NCBI GenBank assembly: GCA_028551475.1
Contig: CM052354.1
Span: 3,703,391-3,767,390 of the forward strand
Source: Casuarina equisetifolia
Taxonomy: Eukaryota; Streptophyta; Magnoliopsida; Fagales; Casuarinaceae
Reading direction: 5' to 3'
Length of the DNA: 64,000 nt
In this document: positions 34,951 through 47,776 of the stretch, one piece after another
Layout: each line of letters begins with the position of its first letter
Numbering within the stretch: position 1 is the stretch's first letter
Notes under the pieces: generated by a model
Told to the model about the DNA's origin: nothing
The model's input: only the letters and a program-made list of their open reading frames with translations
Databases searched by the model: none
Translations under genes and position numbers: made by a program

Positions 34951-35931
34951 GTGTTTTTTTATTTTATTTTATATATCTTTGTAAAGGAGATGTGGGTGTC
35001 TCCAATATATAATAACTCAAAAACTACAAGAGAGGTGATGAATGATAATAAATTTATTTCAATGGGCTTTTTGTGATAATCTCTCCATTTATAAGTTAAT
35101 TTACAAGCGAGGATCTTTACTCCTTCAAGCAACTCATAGCCAGCTTTGAAGAACAAATTAAAATAGTACCAAATTTTCAGTTCCTAATCATATTCTATGA
35201 AGAACCTGTCTTGCTATCTGAAGACCTAAAGCAAGCAAAGGCATGGCTAGTTTATTTTGTCTTACATCATTTCTCTTTTGATCATTTGCGAAATAAACAT
35301 TGTTTTTCAAAGCCAACATTAGTAGGAGATAATAAGACATACATGCACTTACACATGCTCAATTCACTAAGTAACAATATATTTAGATTCTAAGTTTGAG
35401 TATTTATAATTTCTCTTTGCACTCCTTATTCGTTTGATTTCACAATTTTGTGTCATTTTGTCGATTTGATTCTAGTATCAGCAAGCTCGGTTAATTTACT
35501 ATTTCTTGATCTTGCACATTCTTGCTCAAACTTGTACTCTACAGCTACATTTATATCTGCTGTAAGTCTTCGAGCTACGTTCTTCATTGTGGTTGTTGAA
35601 ACGAAATAAAATTTATGATCTCTTGATTTATTTTTTTTGCTAGAAAAATAGGACCTGAAGCATATTAGGTGGAGTAGATTTCCAACCACAAGATCGTGGG
35701 AGCTGAAGCTCTTTTATTAGACACTGTATGCATGATAGTGCTGTGCGGAATGAAATTTCCTTTTTTTTTTTGTAGTAAACGTTTCTTTCCTTTTCGCCCT
35801 ACTTGGGGGCAAGGGCCTGGCTAGTGTCAGAGACAGCTATACCGTGAGTGATTTCACATGTGAAATATTTTGAAGGGATAATAACAAAAAAAAAAAAGAG
35901 ATAGCACTTTGGCTAGTCCATCAAAATTACC

Positions 35932-36010
35932 ATTTTTTTTAATGAGTTAAAGGGGTAAGGAGTGGTATCTTGAACCCCAAACCCCAATCATGTAGGTTGG
36001 AAGCTTCCAA
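35932..36010 (-). repeat. SINE-like repeat, minus orientation
   Basis: A poly-T run at 35932-35938, then AATGAGTTAAAGGGG and a TTGAACCCCAAACCC block, give the reverse complement of the short element at 36926-37032: B-box-like segment followed by an A tail. It is diverged. Confidence 0.35.
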
Positions 36011-36925
36011 TAACTTTATTGAATTATAAAACATGACTTTAAAATTATAGTTTTATAAATTTATATGCAGTAGAAATAGAAAAAGAAACAAAGAAATTTC
36101 ATTCGGTTATTCAATAATTCAATAAAATCGGAGACAAAGGAGAGGAAGGTTGATCTTCTTGTGATTGTAGTTTTGTCTGGGTCTAATTTGGTGTTCGTTG
36201 TTGGCCTGAAATGGGTTTGAGATCTCCCATTCATAGAATCTTAAGTACAATATATGTTCCGTACAGGCTGAGGTCCCCAAATTGAATATAAGGACATGAA
36301 TTCTACAGGATTTGGGTAAAAAATAGGTGCACTGCGGTGGGTCACATAACAAAAATTCATTGAAGGTCAACTAAAAAGAAACTGGCAGAAAAATGAGGCC
36401 AAACATTGCAGTCAGAATTTATTACAACAATTTATGATGAACAACGGTCCATGTAGCAAGACAATACGATGGTGGCTAAATTTTGGATGTGCGTATTAAT
36501 TAAGCGAGATGATCCTCTGCGTAGAATTTGTCTCTCGTTATTAATCTAATGTATGCATCAATTAAACATGTTCATGATCTTTTCTTTTTTCTTTGAATGA
36601 GTTTGCAAGGACAAATAAATGAAGGAGATGGGGGTTCAACTATCTCTGTAAAATCTTGAGTTTGATTGTTTTCCTATATCTCAAGTCCTGTTATCTTACC
36701 ATTGATTTAACAAGTAATTAACTTATTCGTGTTATTTGAAAGTGTGACTTAAATGTTTAATTATTATTTTTATATGCTTTTACAATTTTATATATTTGCT
36801 CTTCTTTTGGATCTTGTGCAAGTGATGAAAATTGCAATGGATTTTTAATTTGATGAAAATTGAAAATTGTTTGATTTATATTCTCTAATTCAAACCTAGG
36901 AGAGGAAGGAAACTGAAAGAAGGGG

Positions 36926-37032
36926 TGTCTTCTTGGCTTAATGATAAAAAGGCAAGAGTCCTATCTACAAGTTCAACATGTCAAGAGTTTGAAGCCCCTT
37001 ACCCTCCCTAGTATGTGTGAGTTAAAAAAAAA
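36926..37032 (+). repeat. SINE-like repeat, plus orientation
   Basis: A TTGGCTTAATGAT segment resembles a tRNA-type A box, AGAGTTTGAAGCCCC resembles a B box, and a terminal A9 run follows GTGTGAGTT. About 100 bp. Related diverged copies appear at 35932-36010, 41612-41725, 42473-42562 and 56541-56640. Confidence 0.5.
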
Positions 37033-37034
37033 TG

Positions 37035-38600
37035 GAATAATGTTTTATTTTTAAACAAAGTAAGAAAGAGAGAGAACATATTTCAACTTTGTTTTACCTT
37101 ATAATTACTAATTTAAATTACAAGGAAAGGGCTATTTTCTTCACACATTCCCATGATTAAATCTCTTGAATTTGGAAGAAAATTTGATAAGCAAAAAGGA
37201 AAGAAAGAATTACATTATCTTTAGAGTGTAATTGAAATGACAATGCAAGTGTGTGTAAGTGATCTTGTAAAGTAAGGATCCTAAATTCAAATCTCTTCAA
37301 TTATATTTCTAATTGAACTACCATTATTTCTTAGTTTACAATGTCAAACAAAGTTTAGTAGAGATTTTAGATTAATTTTTTTTTTAAAAAAAAGAACTAC
37401 GTTTCTAATACATTAGAAAATAAAGAAAAACAAAAAATGTCCCTTTTTTTTTTCATTTTCACAGATATTTTAGATATGTTTGATCTCTTTAAGGGAGACC
37501 CATATTTTAGAGATCAAATAAGTTCCATGTTCTCCGACAATTATTCAGCTTTCACGCATTAATCTCTCACAACTTACATAAATCCAAATATCATATTTTT
37601 ATGCTCCTTTCCCATAATAGTTCCTCATCAAAAAACAATAATAAATGTCTCTCAACTCCAAATCCTCGGGGTTAGCACACGAGAGTCAAACCCAACTAAA
37701 AGTCGCCTCATCGGGCGGGCGACATTCAACCATGCATGTCAGTACAGATAGACAGGAGGGGGAAAAAGTCGTAGATTTCCTCGGTTCCGACATCCTGCAA
37801 ACCAACGGCACTGATCCTTTGACCAATCCCCGACCAGTCTTGATTTCAACACTGAATTTCCAACCCACGCGACTAAGAAGTAAGTGGACGACAGGGGCAA
37901 AGCTAAGTTGTCTAAAAGACTAAAAGGCCCAGCTCAAAAGTTTGGGTATGAGTTTGAGAATCCTTCATTAATTTGAACTTTAACTTATCACTCTTTTTTG
38001 GTATGAGATTCATTCAACATTTTATTACTTTGATCTATTTTTTAATTTTTTAATATTATAATATATATACATCCAATTCACTAATATAAAATATCAAATC
38101 AGGCCTTACAATTAAAGTTTTTACTAACTCACTAGTAAACTAGTTAATTATTATATGCCTTAACCAATATAAATACTAGTCTTAATAAATTTTATTTGAA
38201 TATTAAATCCCATAATCCCATAATAAACTATCATGTTTCATAATTAATGCCCCAATGGCTCACACTCTAGTCAACATTTTGGTTTTATCCAAGAGCTCTT
38301 ACCTAGATAGTTCTTTTCACAAGTCACTCTTTTGCGATTTAACTTGAGATTTACTATAATATTAAGAGGTGATATATTTGGATTACGGTATAATATTTGG
38401 ATTATGATATAACTTAAGTTCTAAATCATATCAAAAGACCCAAAAATCAAATTTAATACGTGGCTTTTGAATTAAAAAGTGATTCTTTTCGTTTAAATTT
38501 TATTTCAGAATTATGCTTATCCAGTGTGGGACTTCGCCTCTAGCATAAACGTCGTGTGAAACACACAGGAGAACAAAACGCGTGGGGCGGAGAAGAGGGA
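37035..38600. other. Intergenic, upstream of the HD-Zip IV gene
   Basis: AT-rich apart from 37650-37920, which has balanced composition and a 92-codon frame on the plus strand that I do not recognise. No splice-linked exons are evident. The right end grades into the HD-Zip promoter. Confidence 0.5.
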
Positions 38601-38657
38601 GACGTTTGACTTAGAGATAGGCTTGCAGAAACGCTCGACCCGCCATAGAGAAGCGGC

Positions 38658-38663
38658 CACGTG
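38658..38663. promoter_or_regulatory. G-box (CACGTG) upstream of HD-Zip IV gene
   Basis: It lies about 680 bp before the start codon and close to the probable first exon. Nearby 38717-38724 reads CGCATTTA, one base off the reverse complement of the L1 box (TAAATGYA) used by epidermal HD-Zip IV genes. Confidence 0.4.
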
Positions 38664-38754
38664 TGAAGGAAACAGTCGAGCTGAGTAAGTAGGCGTTCGG
38701 TCGGTTTGTCAATCCGCATTTACCACGCACTGTAACTCCATAAATTGTGGATTT

Positions 38755-39012
38755 ATGGCGGAGGGAGAACCAGAGACCCTCAGAAATTTTAGAGAGGGAG
38801 AGAGAAGACTGAGAAGAAAAGCTGAAAGATTGTCCTCTTTCTTGCTTTCCCCTGAAGTTTGTCTGCTTCCCGGAGAACACCGACGCCGCTGGCGGTGGTT
38901 TGGTGTGGTAATATCTACTGCCACCCTTTTTAGTCTTCTTTTGCTTCTTCCTCACTGCTTCTTCTTTTATCTTTCTCAGCTTTCATGGCGTTTTCTTTTT
39001 ACCTGGAGGTAA
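38755..39012 (+). other. Long open frame in the probable HD-Zip IV leader
   Basis: ATG at 38755 opens 85 codons ending at TAA 39010-39012. The sequence begins MAEGEPETLRNFREGERRLR. It lies in purine-rich leader-like DNA; candidate donors at 38908 (TG|GTAATA) and 39009 (AG|GTAATG) could remove its 3' part. It may be an upstream ORF or chance. Confidence 0.3.
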
Positions 39013-39337
39013 TGGTATTGTCTCGTGGGTGCTTCGTTCTTTCTTCTGTTCATAAAACTTTGAGCTTCACCTCTTCTGTTTTCTTTCTTTTCTGCACTGT
39101 TTCCCGAATCTAGAGCTTTAACTGAGCTTTTGAATTCTTTCTGTGGGTTTTGCTTGTTTTTACCAGTTCTGTTGTGAACTGCATGCTAATGAAGGGTTTT
39201 GCATTTTGCTTACTGAATCAAAATTCTGATCCTGAAAACCTTTTTGATTTGTTGAACGAAGACAGGTAGGGTTCCAGTGGACTGAAGATTAGCTAAAAAG
39301 TATACTTACTGTATCTCCATTTAAGAAGTGAACGACA

Positions 39338-42300
39338 ATGTATGGGGATTGTCAAGTAATGTCGACCATTGGAGGGAACGTAGTTTCCTCAGAAACCCTT
39401 TTTTCGTCGTCTCCGATCCAAAACCCTAACTTCAACTTCATGTCCAGCATGCCTTTCCCAGCTTTCCCTCCCGTGATTGCTGTAAGTTGTTCACTACAAG
39501 TCTTTCCCTTTCCCTTTGCTTCTTCAAGATCAGCAATGGTGAATTTGGTGCAAGTTTCTTGCAGAAAGAAGAAAGCGGAATGCTGAGAGGGAAGGACGAG
39601 ATGGAGAGTGGGTCTGGGAGTGACCAAGTTGAAGAAAAGTCTGGGAACGAGCTCGAAAGTGAGCAGCCTCCCAAGAAGAAACGCTACCACAGGCACACCA
39701 CTCGACAGATCCAAGAAATGGAAGCGTAGGTTTCCATTCCCTCCTTTTCTTTCTTTCTCTCTGGTTCAACATTTTCTCTGATATCCTTCTTTATCTTCAA
39801 CAGTTTGTTCAAGGAATGTCCACACCCAGATGACAAACAGAGGATGAAGCTCAGCCAAGAACTCGGCCTGAAGCCTCGCCAGGTCAAGTTCTGGTTCCAA
39901 AACCGGCGAACCCAGATGAAGGTGCGCAAGTTAGAGGTTTCCTTTTCATTGACAACCCTAAGATGTGTCGACCTTTGAGCACGTTTCTCAAGGAACCGCG
40001 TTTTATCACCATAGCAAGAGGGAGGAATCTCTCTATTTCAAAGGCCTTTTTGCTTTCAGTTTTGTGTACAGTCTGTACTCCATAAATATGCGCAATTACG
40101 CCATACCTACACATGTCTTCCCAAAGGGTGTTCAAGAGTAAATGCGTTTCCTCTTGGGGCTCAAAAAGGCTCACTCTAGGGTTTATCAGGGTGTTTGAAA
40201 AGGCTCCTCTAAATCTTCTTTTTGTTGGTATTTGGAACTTTCTGATAGGCACAACAAGACAGAGCAGATAATACGATACTCAGAGCGGAGAACGAGACCT
40301 TGAAGAACGAGAATTTCCGGCTGCAGAGGGCGTTAAGCAATGTCGTCTGCCCTAATTGTGGAGGTCCGGTGGTGCTCGGAGCGGAGATGGGCTTGGATGA
40401 CCAGCAACTCCGGCTTGAAAACGCCCGGCTCAGAGAAGAGGTATGGCTGTTAACTCTTCTTCACTCTCAAGACCGGTTTTGAAGGTTGACTACAAGTATT
40501 TGGATTTTCGCAGCTGGAACGTGTTTGCTGTCTCGCTTCCCAATACACCGGCCGGACGGTCGAAGCGTTACCGCCGGCTCCTTCGCTCATGCCGCTTTCG
40601 CTGGATTTGGATATGAATATCTATTCGAGACACTTCCCGGATCCCATGGCGTCATGCGCAGACATGATTCCTGTCCCGATGTTAATGCCGCCGGAAACTT
40701 CCCACTTCCCCAACGGCAGTCTGCTGACAGAAGAGGACAAGTCAATGGCGTTGGAACTTGCAGCTGCGTCCGTCGACGAACTGGTGAAGATGTGTCAAGG
40801 AACCGAGCCACTTTGGATCCGGAATAGTGAAAGTGGAAGAGAAGTGCTTAATTTCGAGGAGCATGCTAGGATCTTCCGGTGGCCATTGAACCTCAAGCAG
40901 CACTCCGATGAGTTCAGAACGGAAGCCACCCGTGACAGTGCTGTGGTTATTATGAACAGCATCACCCTAGTTGATGCCTTCCTTGATGCTGTAAGTTCCA
41001 TCTCAATCTCTTCCTCACTCTTACCATTTTCAGGCCAAATTCTAATCCATAATTGCGTACGGTCATTTTGTTTCTGTTCATTCTTCAGCCTAAATGGATG
41101 GAGCTGTTTCCTTCAATTGTTTCTAGAGCGAAGACGATCCAAGTTATATCGTCAGGTGATTCTGGTCATGCAAGTGGTTCTCTGCAACTGGTATGCTAAC
41201 ACTAGAACTTCTTAAATCTTCTATCTTACGTTTTACTCCTCATGTTTAAAATCTATAGAGAATAACGTACTCTTTATGGCCTTGAAATTTTGTAAAATAA
41301 AAAAGTCTAAGATATGGGGTATGACATGTTAACTATTGATTAATTGGTTTTATGTTTGCCTTGCAGATGTATGCAGAATTGCAAGTTCTATCTCCTTTGG
41401 TGCCCACTCGGGAGGCTCATTTCCTTCGGTATTGCCAGCAGAATGCTGAGGAGGGAACATGGGCAATAGTTGATTTTCCATTTGATAGCTTCCATGAAGA
41501 CCTTCAGCCTTCGTTTCCCAGATACAAGAGAAGGCCTTCTGGCTGTCTGATTCAAGACATGCCAAATGGCTACTCAAGGGTGTGTTCTACTTCTCTAAAA
41601 TACAAAATGACTTTTTTTTTTTTTTGGGTTAAGTAAAGGGTGTTTAGTGTATGAAGTATCGAACTTAGGACTTAGGTCTTGGAGAATCAGTGATCAATTA
41701 CTGAGCATCTAAAGCTTGTTTACTAAAATACAAAGACTTTTTCTACTCAATAACAAATACTACCATTAAGGTATGGAGTCAAAATTATGATTAAGAATAA
41801 AATGGTAGTTTTTTAAGTTAGAATTTTTTCCGCCTTCTTTTCGAAAACCCTGAAATGTGTAATGTTTGAGCTGTAGGGTTTATGTAGATTAGGAGAAGCA
41901 ATCATAATGACCACAAATTAGCAATTATCTCATTAGTTAGCGATTTCATACACATGAAGTCACTAAAGAAATTCTCCTTACTAATAGCTCTCTCTTTGAT
42001 TCATGTTATAGTTTTCACTAAAAGATATAGCTCACTTGAATTTTTCAGGCCTTGTTTGTAAGCAATGTCGGAGAAACTCTAATTGAAAAAATTATTATTT
42101 CGATTCCATACTTAACAACTACTCGTTTAATTTCTTCTTTGGTAAATGTTAAAATTCATTGGTTTACCCAACTCCTGAGTGGACCAATATGCCTTTGCCT
42201 GCACGCCTACTTCTTGCCTTAACTATATTGAAGTCTTTCCATGCACAGGTTACATGGTTAGAACATGCAGAGGTAGAGGAGAAACCCGTCCATCAGATTT

Positions 42301-44495
42301 TTAGTGACTTTGTTTACAGTGGGATGGCATTTGGAGCGCAGCGCTGGCTAGCCGTCCTGCAGCGACAATGCGAGAGAGTTGCTAGTCTCATGGCTCGGAA
42401 TATATCAGACCTTGGAGGTTCTTCTTTTCTTTTCCCCATTTATTGACATTTATTGACAAAGTTAAACATGAACTAATAGCTAAGTGACAAAGCTATTGAC
42501 TTCTGACCTTAAAGTCCCCGATTTTAATCTCCTTCTCCCCTTACCTATAAGTGAATGAAATCAAATTTTGTTATGGTTTCACCTGCAGTGATACCCTCTC
42601 CAGAAGCACGAAAGAACTTGATGAAGTTGGCACAAAGAATGATAAGAACTTTCTGCATTAACATCAGCACTTCTAGTGGGTTGATATGGACGGCTCTATC
42701 AGATTCCCCGGATGACACTGTTCGAATTGCAACAAGGAAAATCACAGAACCTGGCCAACCAAACGGGCTTGTACTCTCTGCTGTATCCACTACTTGGTTG
42801 CCATATCCGCATTACCATGTCTTTGATCTCTTGAAAGATGAACGACGTAGATCTCAGGTTCAGACCAACTGCAGCCCTTCTGTTGTTTTTTTAAAGCTAA
42901 TTTTTCAATATACCAATTCTGCTAGCTTGGGGAGATAAAACTATTGACTGTGTTATACAGCTTGATGTTCTCTCCAGTGGGAATTCCTTACACGAGGTGG
43001 CTCACATCGCAAATGGCTCTCATCCTGGAAATTGCATTTCCCTTCTTCGCATCAATGTAAGCATTTTTCCTCGAACCATCTTGTCATCAGTAGTTTACCC
43101 AACAAAAAGCTAACTGATGTAAGTATTCAGGAATCTGATTGTCCCAATTAGTAGGTTCGCTAGTGCATTTCTCACATTAGATTTGGAAAGACATCTTAAT
43201 GGATTTGTCAATTCACTAGTAATGTAGTGGAGCTATTAGTAACCTGAAACCTTGACATTCATTTCCTACATCCTTTTTTCTAACTCAGAAAATAAAATAA
43301 AATAAAAAATGACATTCTAATGGGTTTTAAATTATTTGATTCTTGCTCGTCATAAGACTTCTTTTGGGAGAGGTCTCCCAAGGACCCAATTTTGAACATC
43401 TTTCTTATCTGTTTTCTTAATAGTGTGTAAACCAACCGATCCTTTGTCTATATTTTGCTTGTCAAACTCAAGAAGCATTGTGCTTGTTGCATATTTTCTT
43501 TTTGGCTTTCTTTCTACATGTTAAGGAAACTAATTTCCCAGTAGAATAGTCAAAACAAACACTGTTTAGCTCGAGCTCGATTAATAACTTTCACCAAGAA
43601 CCTTAACTCTACACCTCTAGGTAGCTCTTGCTTATAAATTTGACTCTCTTAACTTTAGAAATCCTTTAATTAAACCCATAAAATAACTGAATCTTCCCAA
43701 GAGTGAAAATGAATTCTATGCACAATGCTCTTATTCTATACCTTCTCCTAAGTTCCAACATTTGGTAATTTGGGTGAACTGAAATTTTTCTTCAAGAATG
43801 TTAGGCGTATCAACTTTATTTCAGTTTGCATTTGGATTTGAGTTTATGACATTCAAGTTATCGAACTTGAGCAAAGCTTTAAGAACACATAAAATGTGAG
43901 TGTCAAGGGGATATTCACTTTCTTGGGACTTGGACTGGGATTTTAAACTTCATAAAAAGCAATTTACTTTTGAGATCATTCGTACAATGAACTTTCATGG
44001 AATCTGTCGAAATGAAGATCCCAATGTTTATCTGCATGCATGCAGGTAGCCAGTAACTCATCCCAGCACGTCGAGCTAGTACTGCAAGAAAGCTGCACCG
44101 ACCAGTCCGGAAGCCTCGTCGCGTACACCACCATCGACGTGGACTCCATCCAGCTCGCCATGAGCGGCGAGGATCCCTCCTGCATTCCCCTCCTACCCGT
44201 CGGGTTTGTCATAGTTCCAGCAGGATCCACCGGCGACGCCACTAACATTTCCGGCGATGGCAACCCACTCCCCTCATCTGAGGACTCCAATGCACCTACT
44301 TCAGGCTGTTTACTCACAGTGGTCTTCCAAGTTCATGCAAGTACAATCCCATCGGCAAAGCTCAACCTTTCCAATGTTGCTGCTATCAACAACCACTTAT
44401 GCAACACCGTGCACCAAATCACCGCGGCTCTGAGCAGCACCACTGGTTGCCCTGAAAATGGCGGCGAGCCAACCAGTGCAGCTCCCAAGCTGTAG
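39338..44495 (+). CDS. HDG5: HD-Zip class IV homeodomain-START transcription factor, HDG5 type
   Basis: Epidermis-linked transcription factor that binds L1-box DNA as a dimer; relatives act in epidermal identity, trichomes and floral organs (family knowledge). Exons: 39338-39481, 39565-39725, 39804-39921, 40249-40440, 40514-40990, 41089-41190, 41367-41579, 42249-42417, 42589-42857, 42961-43056 and 44046-44495; total 796 residues. The homeodomain is about 84-142, ending [13 protein letters not shown]. The plant zipper-loop-zipper follows, with CPNCGGP at 175-181 in the loop. START spans about 278-510 ([36 protein letters not shown]). The HD-SAD region ends near the C-terminus. HDG5 is chosen because of the N-terminus (MYGDCQVMS...[11 protein letters not shown]) and the JMJ13-type neighbour. 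Intron 10 is about 1 kb; introns 7 and 8 carry SINE-like inserts. Confidence 0.93.
41612..41725 (-). repeat. SINE-like insert in HD-Zip IV intron 7
   Basis: A poly-T run (41612-41626) followed by GGGTTAAGTAAAGGG and GAACTTAGGACTTAGGTCTT reads on the minus strand as a short tRNA-like element with an A tail. The motif recurs at 18281-18330 and 48629-48660. It is intronic, antisense to the gene. Confidence 0.45.
42473..42562 (+). repeat. SINE-like scrap in HD-Zip IV intron 8
   Basis: It contains AAAGTCCCCGATTTTAATC and CTCCTTCTCCCCTTACC, like the 3' half of the 36926-37032 repeat, but has no A tail. It is diverged and intronic. Confidence 0.3.
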
Positions 44496-44978
44496 CTTGG
44501 AAGCAGTGCCCCATCAGTAAATTACCCAGAATTTCTCTCCCACTTCAACCTCCCTGAGGAGTAAACTCTGGGAGCTGCTGCATTATATCCTTGCCCAATG
44601 GAAGTAAGTGGAAATTGTGGGTAATTTCCTGAGAGAACAAGTGGTAGAAATGCCAAATAAAATTAGTGAAGAAGGGTTTTGGTAAATAAGGGGAAGAGTA
44701 AATGATCAAAGTGGTAGCCTGGTAGGTGTTTGATGTTTGTTGTAGTGGGGTTTGGTAGAGTGAAAATAGAAGAAACATTGGGTGGTAGATGCCTGGGCGG
44801 AGTCAAGAGCGCACCAGATGTGACCCTTGCTTTCTGGTAAGGCTTAAATTGATTGAAATCCGAACAGAGATGGGCCTCACCAGTCTGCAAGGGTAGTGGT
44901 TCGGGTATTGACTTCTGCTTTTCCGTCGTCCTTTCTGCTTTCCATGAATTAAATGCTTTTGAATAACAATAACTCTCG

Positions 44979-44997
44979 CTCTCTCTCTCTCTCTCTC
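44979..44997 (+). repeat. CT microsatellite after HD-Zip IV 3'UTR
   Basis: A run of about nine CT dinucleotides, roughly 480 bases downstream of the HD-Zip stop codon, near where the transcript should end. Confidence 0.8.
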
Positions 44998-44999
44998 AC

Positions 45000-46148
45000 A
45001 TCCGTGTCAGTACTGAAGTTACTTTCCTGCAGCAGTTATATGGAAAACCGTTGTGGTAAGGTGCTTTAATGTCACTCTCAAACTGTAATAATTTTCTTGG
45101 TTTGGATGGGATCAAGAAATTATATTGGTGAACCCTTTCATCAGTAGACGGCCACTTTCTTTGTTCAAGTGCCATGAAGCATTTGCAAAGAAAAAAAATA
45201 CCTTTTTGAATCGTCAATTTACATAACAAATCAAGTATGTGTGATTAATCTAACCCCCTCTAATTCAAGTTTTAGGTTTGTGACTACACTTACTTTCCTA
45301 AAGTTTATGGAGCTGATTCCTAAGAGCAAATAGTTTATGAATACATGCAACGTGTCTTCAACCATGAAAGAACTTGACTCATTTAGTATAGACATAAGCA
45401 CAACTCATGCATGTGGTTTCATCTTATGAAGCTAAACTCCCGATCAAATTCACCTCAACTACAACCATTGAAACCTTCGTCAACTCAATCACTAGTCTAA
45501 AAGCTGTCATGGTTTGGAATGGCTATAACTTAGGTTTGCGATGCCAATGGAGGATTTTGAAAATTCAAGATGTATTTTGGATATTCTAGAGCCATAATTC
45601 CCTTGTCTAACATTGGATAAGAAACTCTAAACCCACTCTCTCTCATCACCCTAAACTCTCTCTGCTAGCGATTTTGTATAGAAATTCCCGAAGCGCAGCA
45701 AACTCAGATGCAGCAAGGAACAATTGGAAATTGCTTAAGAGCAATTTGGTGTGCTCACAGTTATCAAATAGTGAGAGTAGTCTTTACACTTAATTTCATG
45801 AAGAATTAAACCCGGTTGTACCCACATGATGGTCTTTGGCCCACTAGGACAATGCAAACATAATATGAATACAAAACATGACCAAGGTCCATAACACCAT
45901 ATACTTCAACATTCATCATATGGTGGCTGCTCCAACTTCACAAGCCAAACCAAACGACACCTCCCCACACAAAAGAAAAAAGAATAAGAAAAAAAAAACC
46001 AAAACCCAAAACTAGTGCGACATTAAAACACATTGCCACTAGGAATCCACAAGAACCAAAAGATCCAACTCATTCATCATAACTTTAGCCAAACACCACC
46101 AAAAAATCTTACAAAATTGCCATAGAACAACCCGCCTCAATGCTTTAT
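45000..46148. other. Intergenic
   Basis: No gene is recognised. Mostly AT-rich with many short A runs near 45960-46010. It ends at the left LTR of the element beginning at 46149. Confidence 0.5.
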
Positions 46149-46605
46149 TATTAGGACTCGCCTTGGCCCAATTTAACCCTTAAAGGACAAGGTTATTTGA
46201 TGGGACAAAGATTGTTATAACCCAGCCTAGCCCAATATGACTAAAGGACGAGGCCTGCTCAAATAGCCTAAGACAACAATTAGAAGCAAATATAAGGAGG
46301 TCTAAGCTATAACAAAACATGTCATCAAAGAAAACTAAATTTATCTTTAGTAGTTTCTAGATGTAGTTGTAGTCATTCTTATAATTTAGTGATAAAAGTA
46401 GATTAGTGGTAGTATTGTAGTATTGTAGAGTTATTGTAGAGTTTGTTGGCTTGATTATTAGCTATGATTTAAATTGGGATTGTTGTTAGACTTTTAATTA
46501 TTATATGTTGCTAGAATTGGGGTGAATTAAATAAGCAAAGTATTTTTCATTGCAAATCCATATATTCTCTCAATTGTGTGATTGAATAAGGCTTGGGTCC
46601 TAATA
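46149..46605 (+). repeat. Left LTR of the 1.6-kb element
   Basis: 457 bp, alignable end to end with 47318-47776. It includes a promoter-like A/T region and GCATTGCAAATCC-type blocks near its right end. Confidence 0.75.
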
Positions 46606-46812
46606 GTTGTATAGAAGACACTGATCCAACACCCAAAGAAGAAAAAAGTTTTGTTAAGACCATGGCACAAGTTATGGTGGAACAAGAACCTAGCTTGCAT
46701 GCCTTGGAAGGAAATCTTTCAGCAATTTTTTACACAAAAACCAAGAATAGTTTGTGAAGAATCATGAGCTGTTTGGGAACATTCAAGAGGAGTTGGCCAA
46801 AGGTTAAGCAGA

Positions 46813-47169
46813 GTGCTTAGATTTGTAGAGGTGTTGTTGTTGATGAAAAAAAAAAGATTTGCTTTGTTAGATAAAGATGTTGAAATCCAACTACCGTTAG
46901 AAGATGTGGAGAAACTATCGTTAAAGGAGAAGGATAAGCCACCACTAGAAGAGATAGAGAAGCAGTTGTCAAAAGGAGACAAAGAAACCACCACAAGAAG
47001 AGGTAGAGGAACAACCATTGTAAAAGACAAAGGAGTTACCAATCAAAGAGATGGTGGAGTCACTACTAGAGTAGATGGAAAAGCTACTATTAGAGGAGAT
47101 GGAGGAGCTACTATTGAAAGAGGTGGAGAAGCTACCTTCTCTTCCACTGCAATAAAGTTTCAAGGTTAA
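46813..47169 (+). pseudogene. Repetitive charged frame inside the LTR element
   Basis: A 118-codon frame starts with Glu/Leu/Lys repeats (PLEDVEKLSLKEKDKPPLEE), then shifts to Arg/Gly/Thr-rich repeats. In a neighbouring frame the LEE(V/M)E repeat continues across the second half with stops. So this is one tandem-repeat frame broken by a frameshift. It may be a gag relic; no zinc knuckle was seen. Confidence 0.45.
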
Positions 47170-47317
47170 TCACACCAAACAATTGTTCACCAGTTGAGGG
47201 CAAGCACCAAAGTCTTTCCAACACCATTTTAAGCATCAAATAGTGTCTTAAAAGAAGAAAGAAAGAAAAAAAAAAATTTAACTTTTAAGGACAAGGGTTG
47301 TTTGATGGGTTAAGGAC

Positions 47318-47776
47318 TATTAGGACCCTACCCGACCCAAGTTAACTCTAAAGGACAATGGTTATTTGATGGGGTGATGATTGTTATGACAAGATCTAAC
47401 CTAATATAACTTAAGGAGGAAGCTCACTCAAACAACCTAAGACAAAAACTATAAGTAAATTTAAGAAAGTCTAATATGTCAGAAGAAGACATGTCATCAT
47501 AGAAAACTTAATTTATCTTCTGTAGTTTTCTAGCTCAAGTTGTGGTCATTCTTATAGTTTAACAATAAGAGTAGATTAGTAGTAGTATCCTAATATTATA
47601 GTTTTATTGTAGCATTTGTTGGCTTAATTATTATTTGTTGTTTGGATTGCAATTATTGTTGGACTTTTGATTATTATATGTTGTTAGAATTAGAGTGAAT
47701 TGAATAAAACAAGGTTTTGCATTGCAAATCCCTATATTCTCTTGATTGTGTGATGAATAGGACTTAGGTCGTAACA
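47318..47776 (+). repeat. Right LTR of the 1.6-kb element
   Basis: 459 bp. Immediately to its left (47286-47317) there is an extra partial copy of the LTR start region (AAGGACAAGGGTTGTTTGATGG), a small tandem duplication at the LTR border. Confidence 0.7.

Larger units (their letters stand above)
46149..47776 (+). mobile_element. Small LTR retrotransposon, both LTRs present, degenerate interior
   Basis: Two similar direct repeats of 457 and 459 bp (46149-46605 and 47318-47776) flank about 710 bp. Both begin TATTAGGAC; the left ends GTCCTAATA and the right GTCGTAACA, decayed forms of TG..CA ends. Shared blocks include GACATGTCATCA.AGAAAACT and GATTATTATATGTTG. A degenerate tRNA-Met-like primer site may follow the left LTR (46606-46620), and a purine tract (47254-47276) lies just before the right LTR. 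The interior has no protease, integrase or RT, only tandem Glu/Leu/Lys-rich codons. No target-site duplication is evident. Non-autonomous. Confidence 0.75.

Noticed and set aside
37645..37923. 92-codon plus-strand frame upstream of the HD-Zip gene
   Set aside because: Balanced composition but no recognisable domain, and no exon structure or conservation evidence.
39884..40252. 122-codon minus-strand frame
   Set aside because: Spans an intron and is antisense to the HD-Zip homeodomain exon; a chance open frame.
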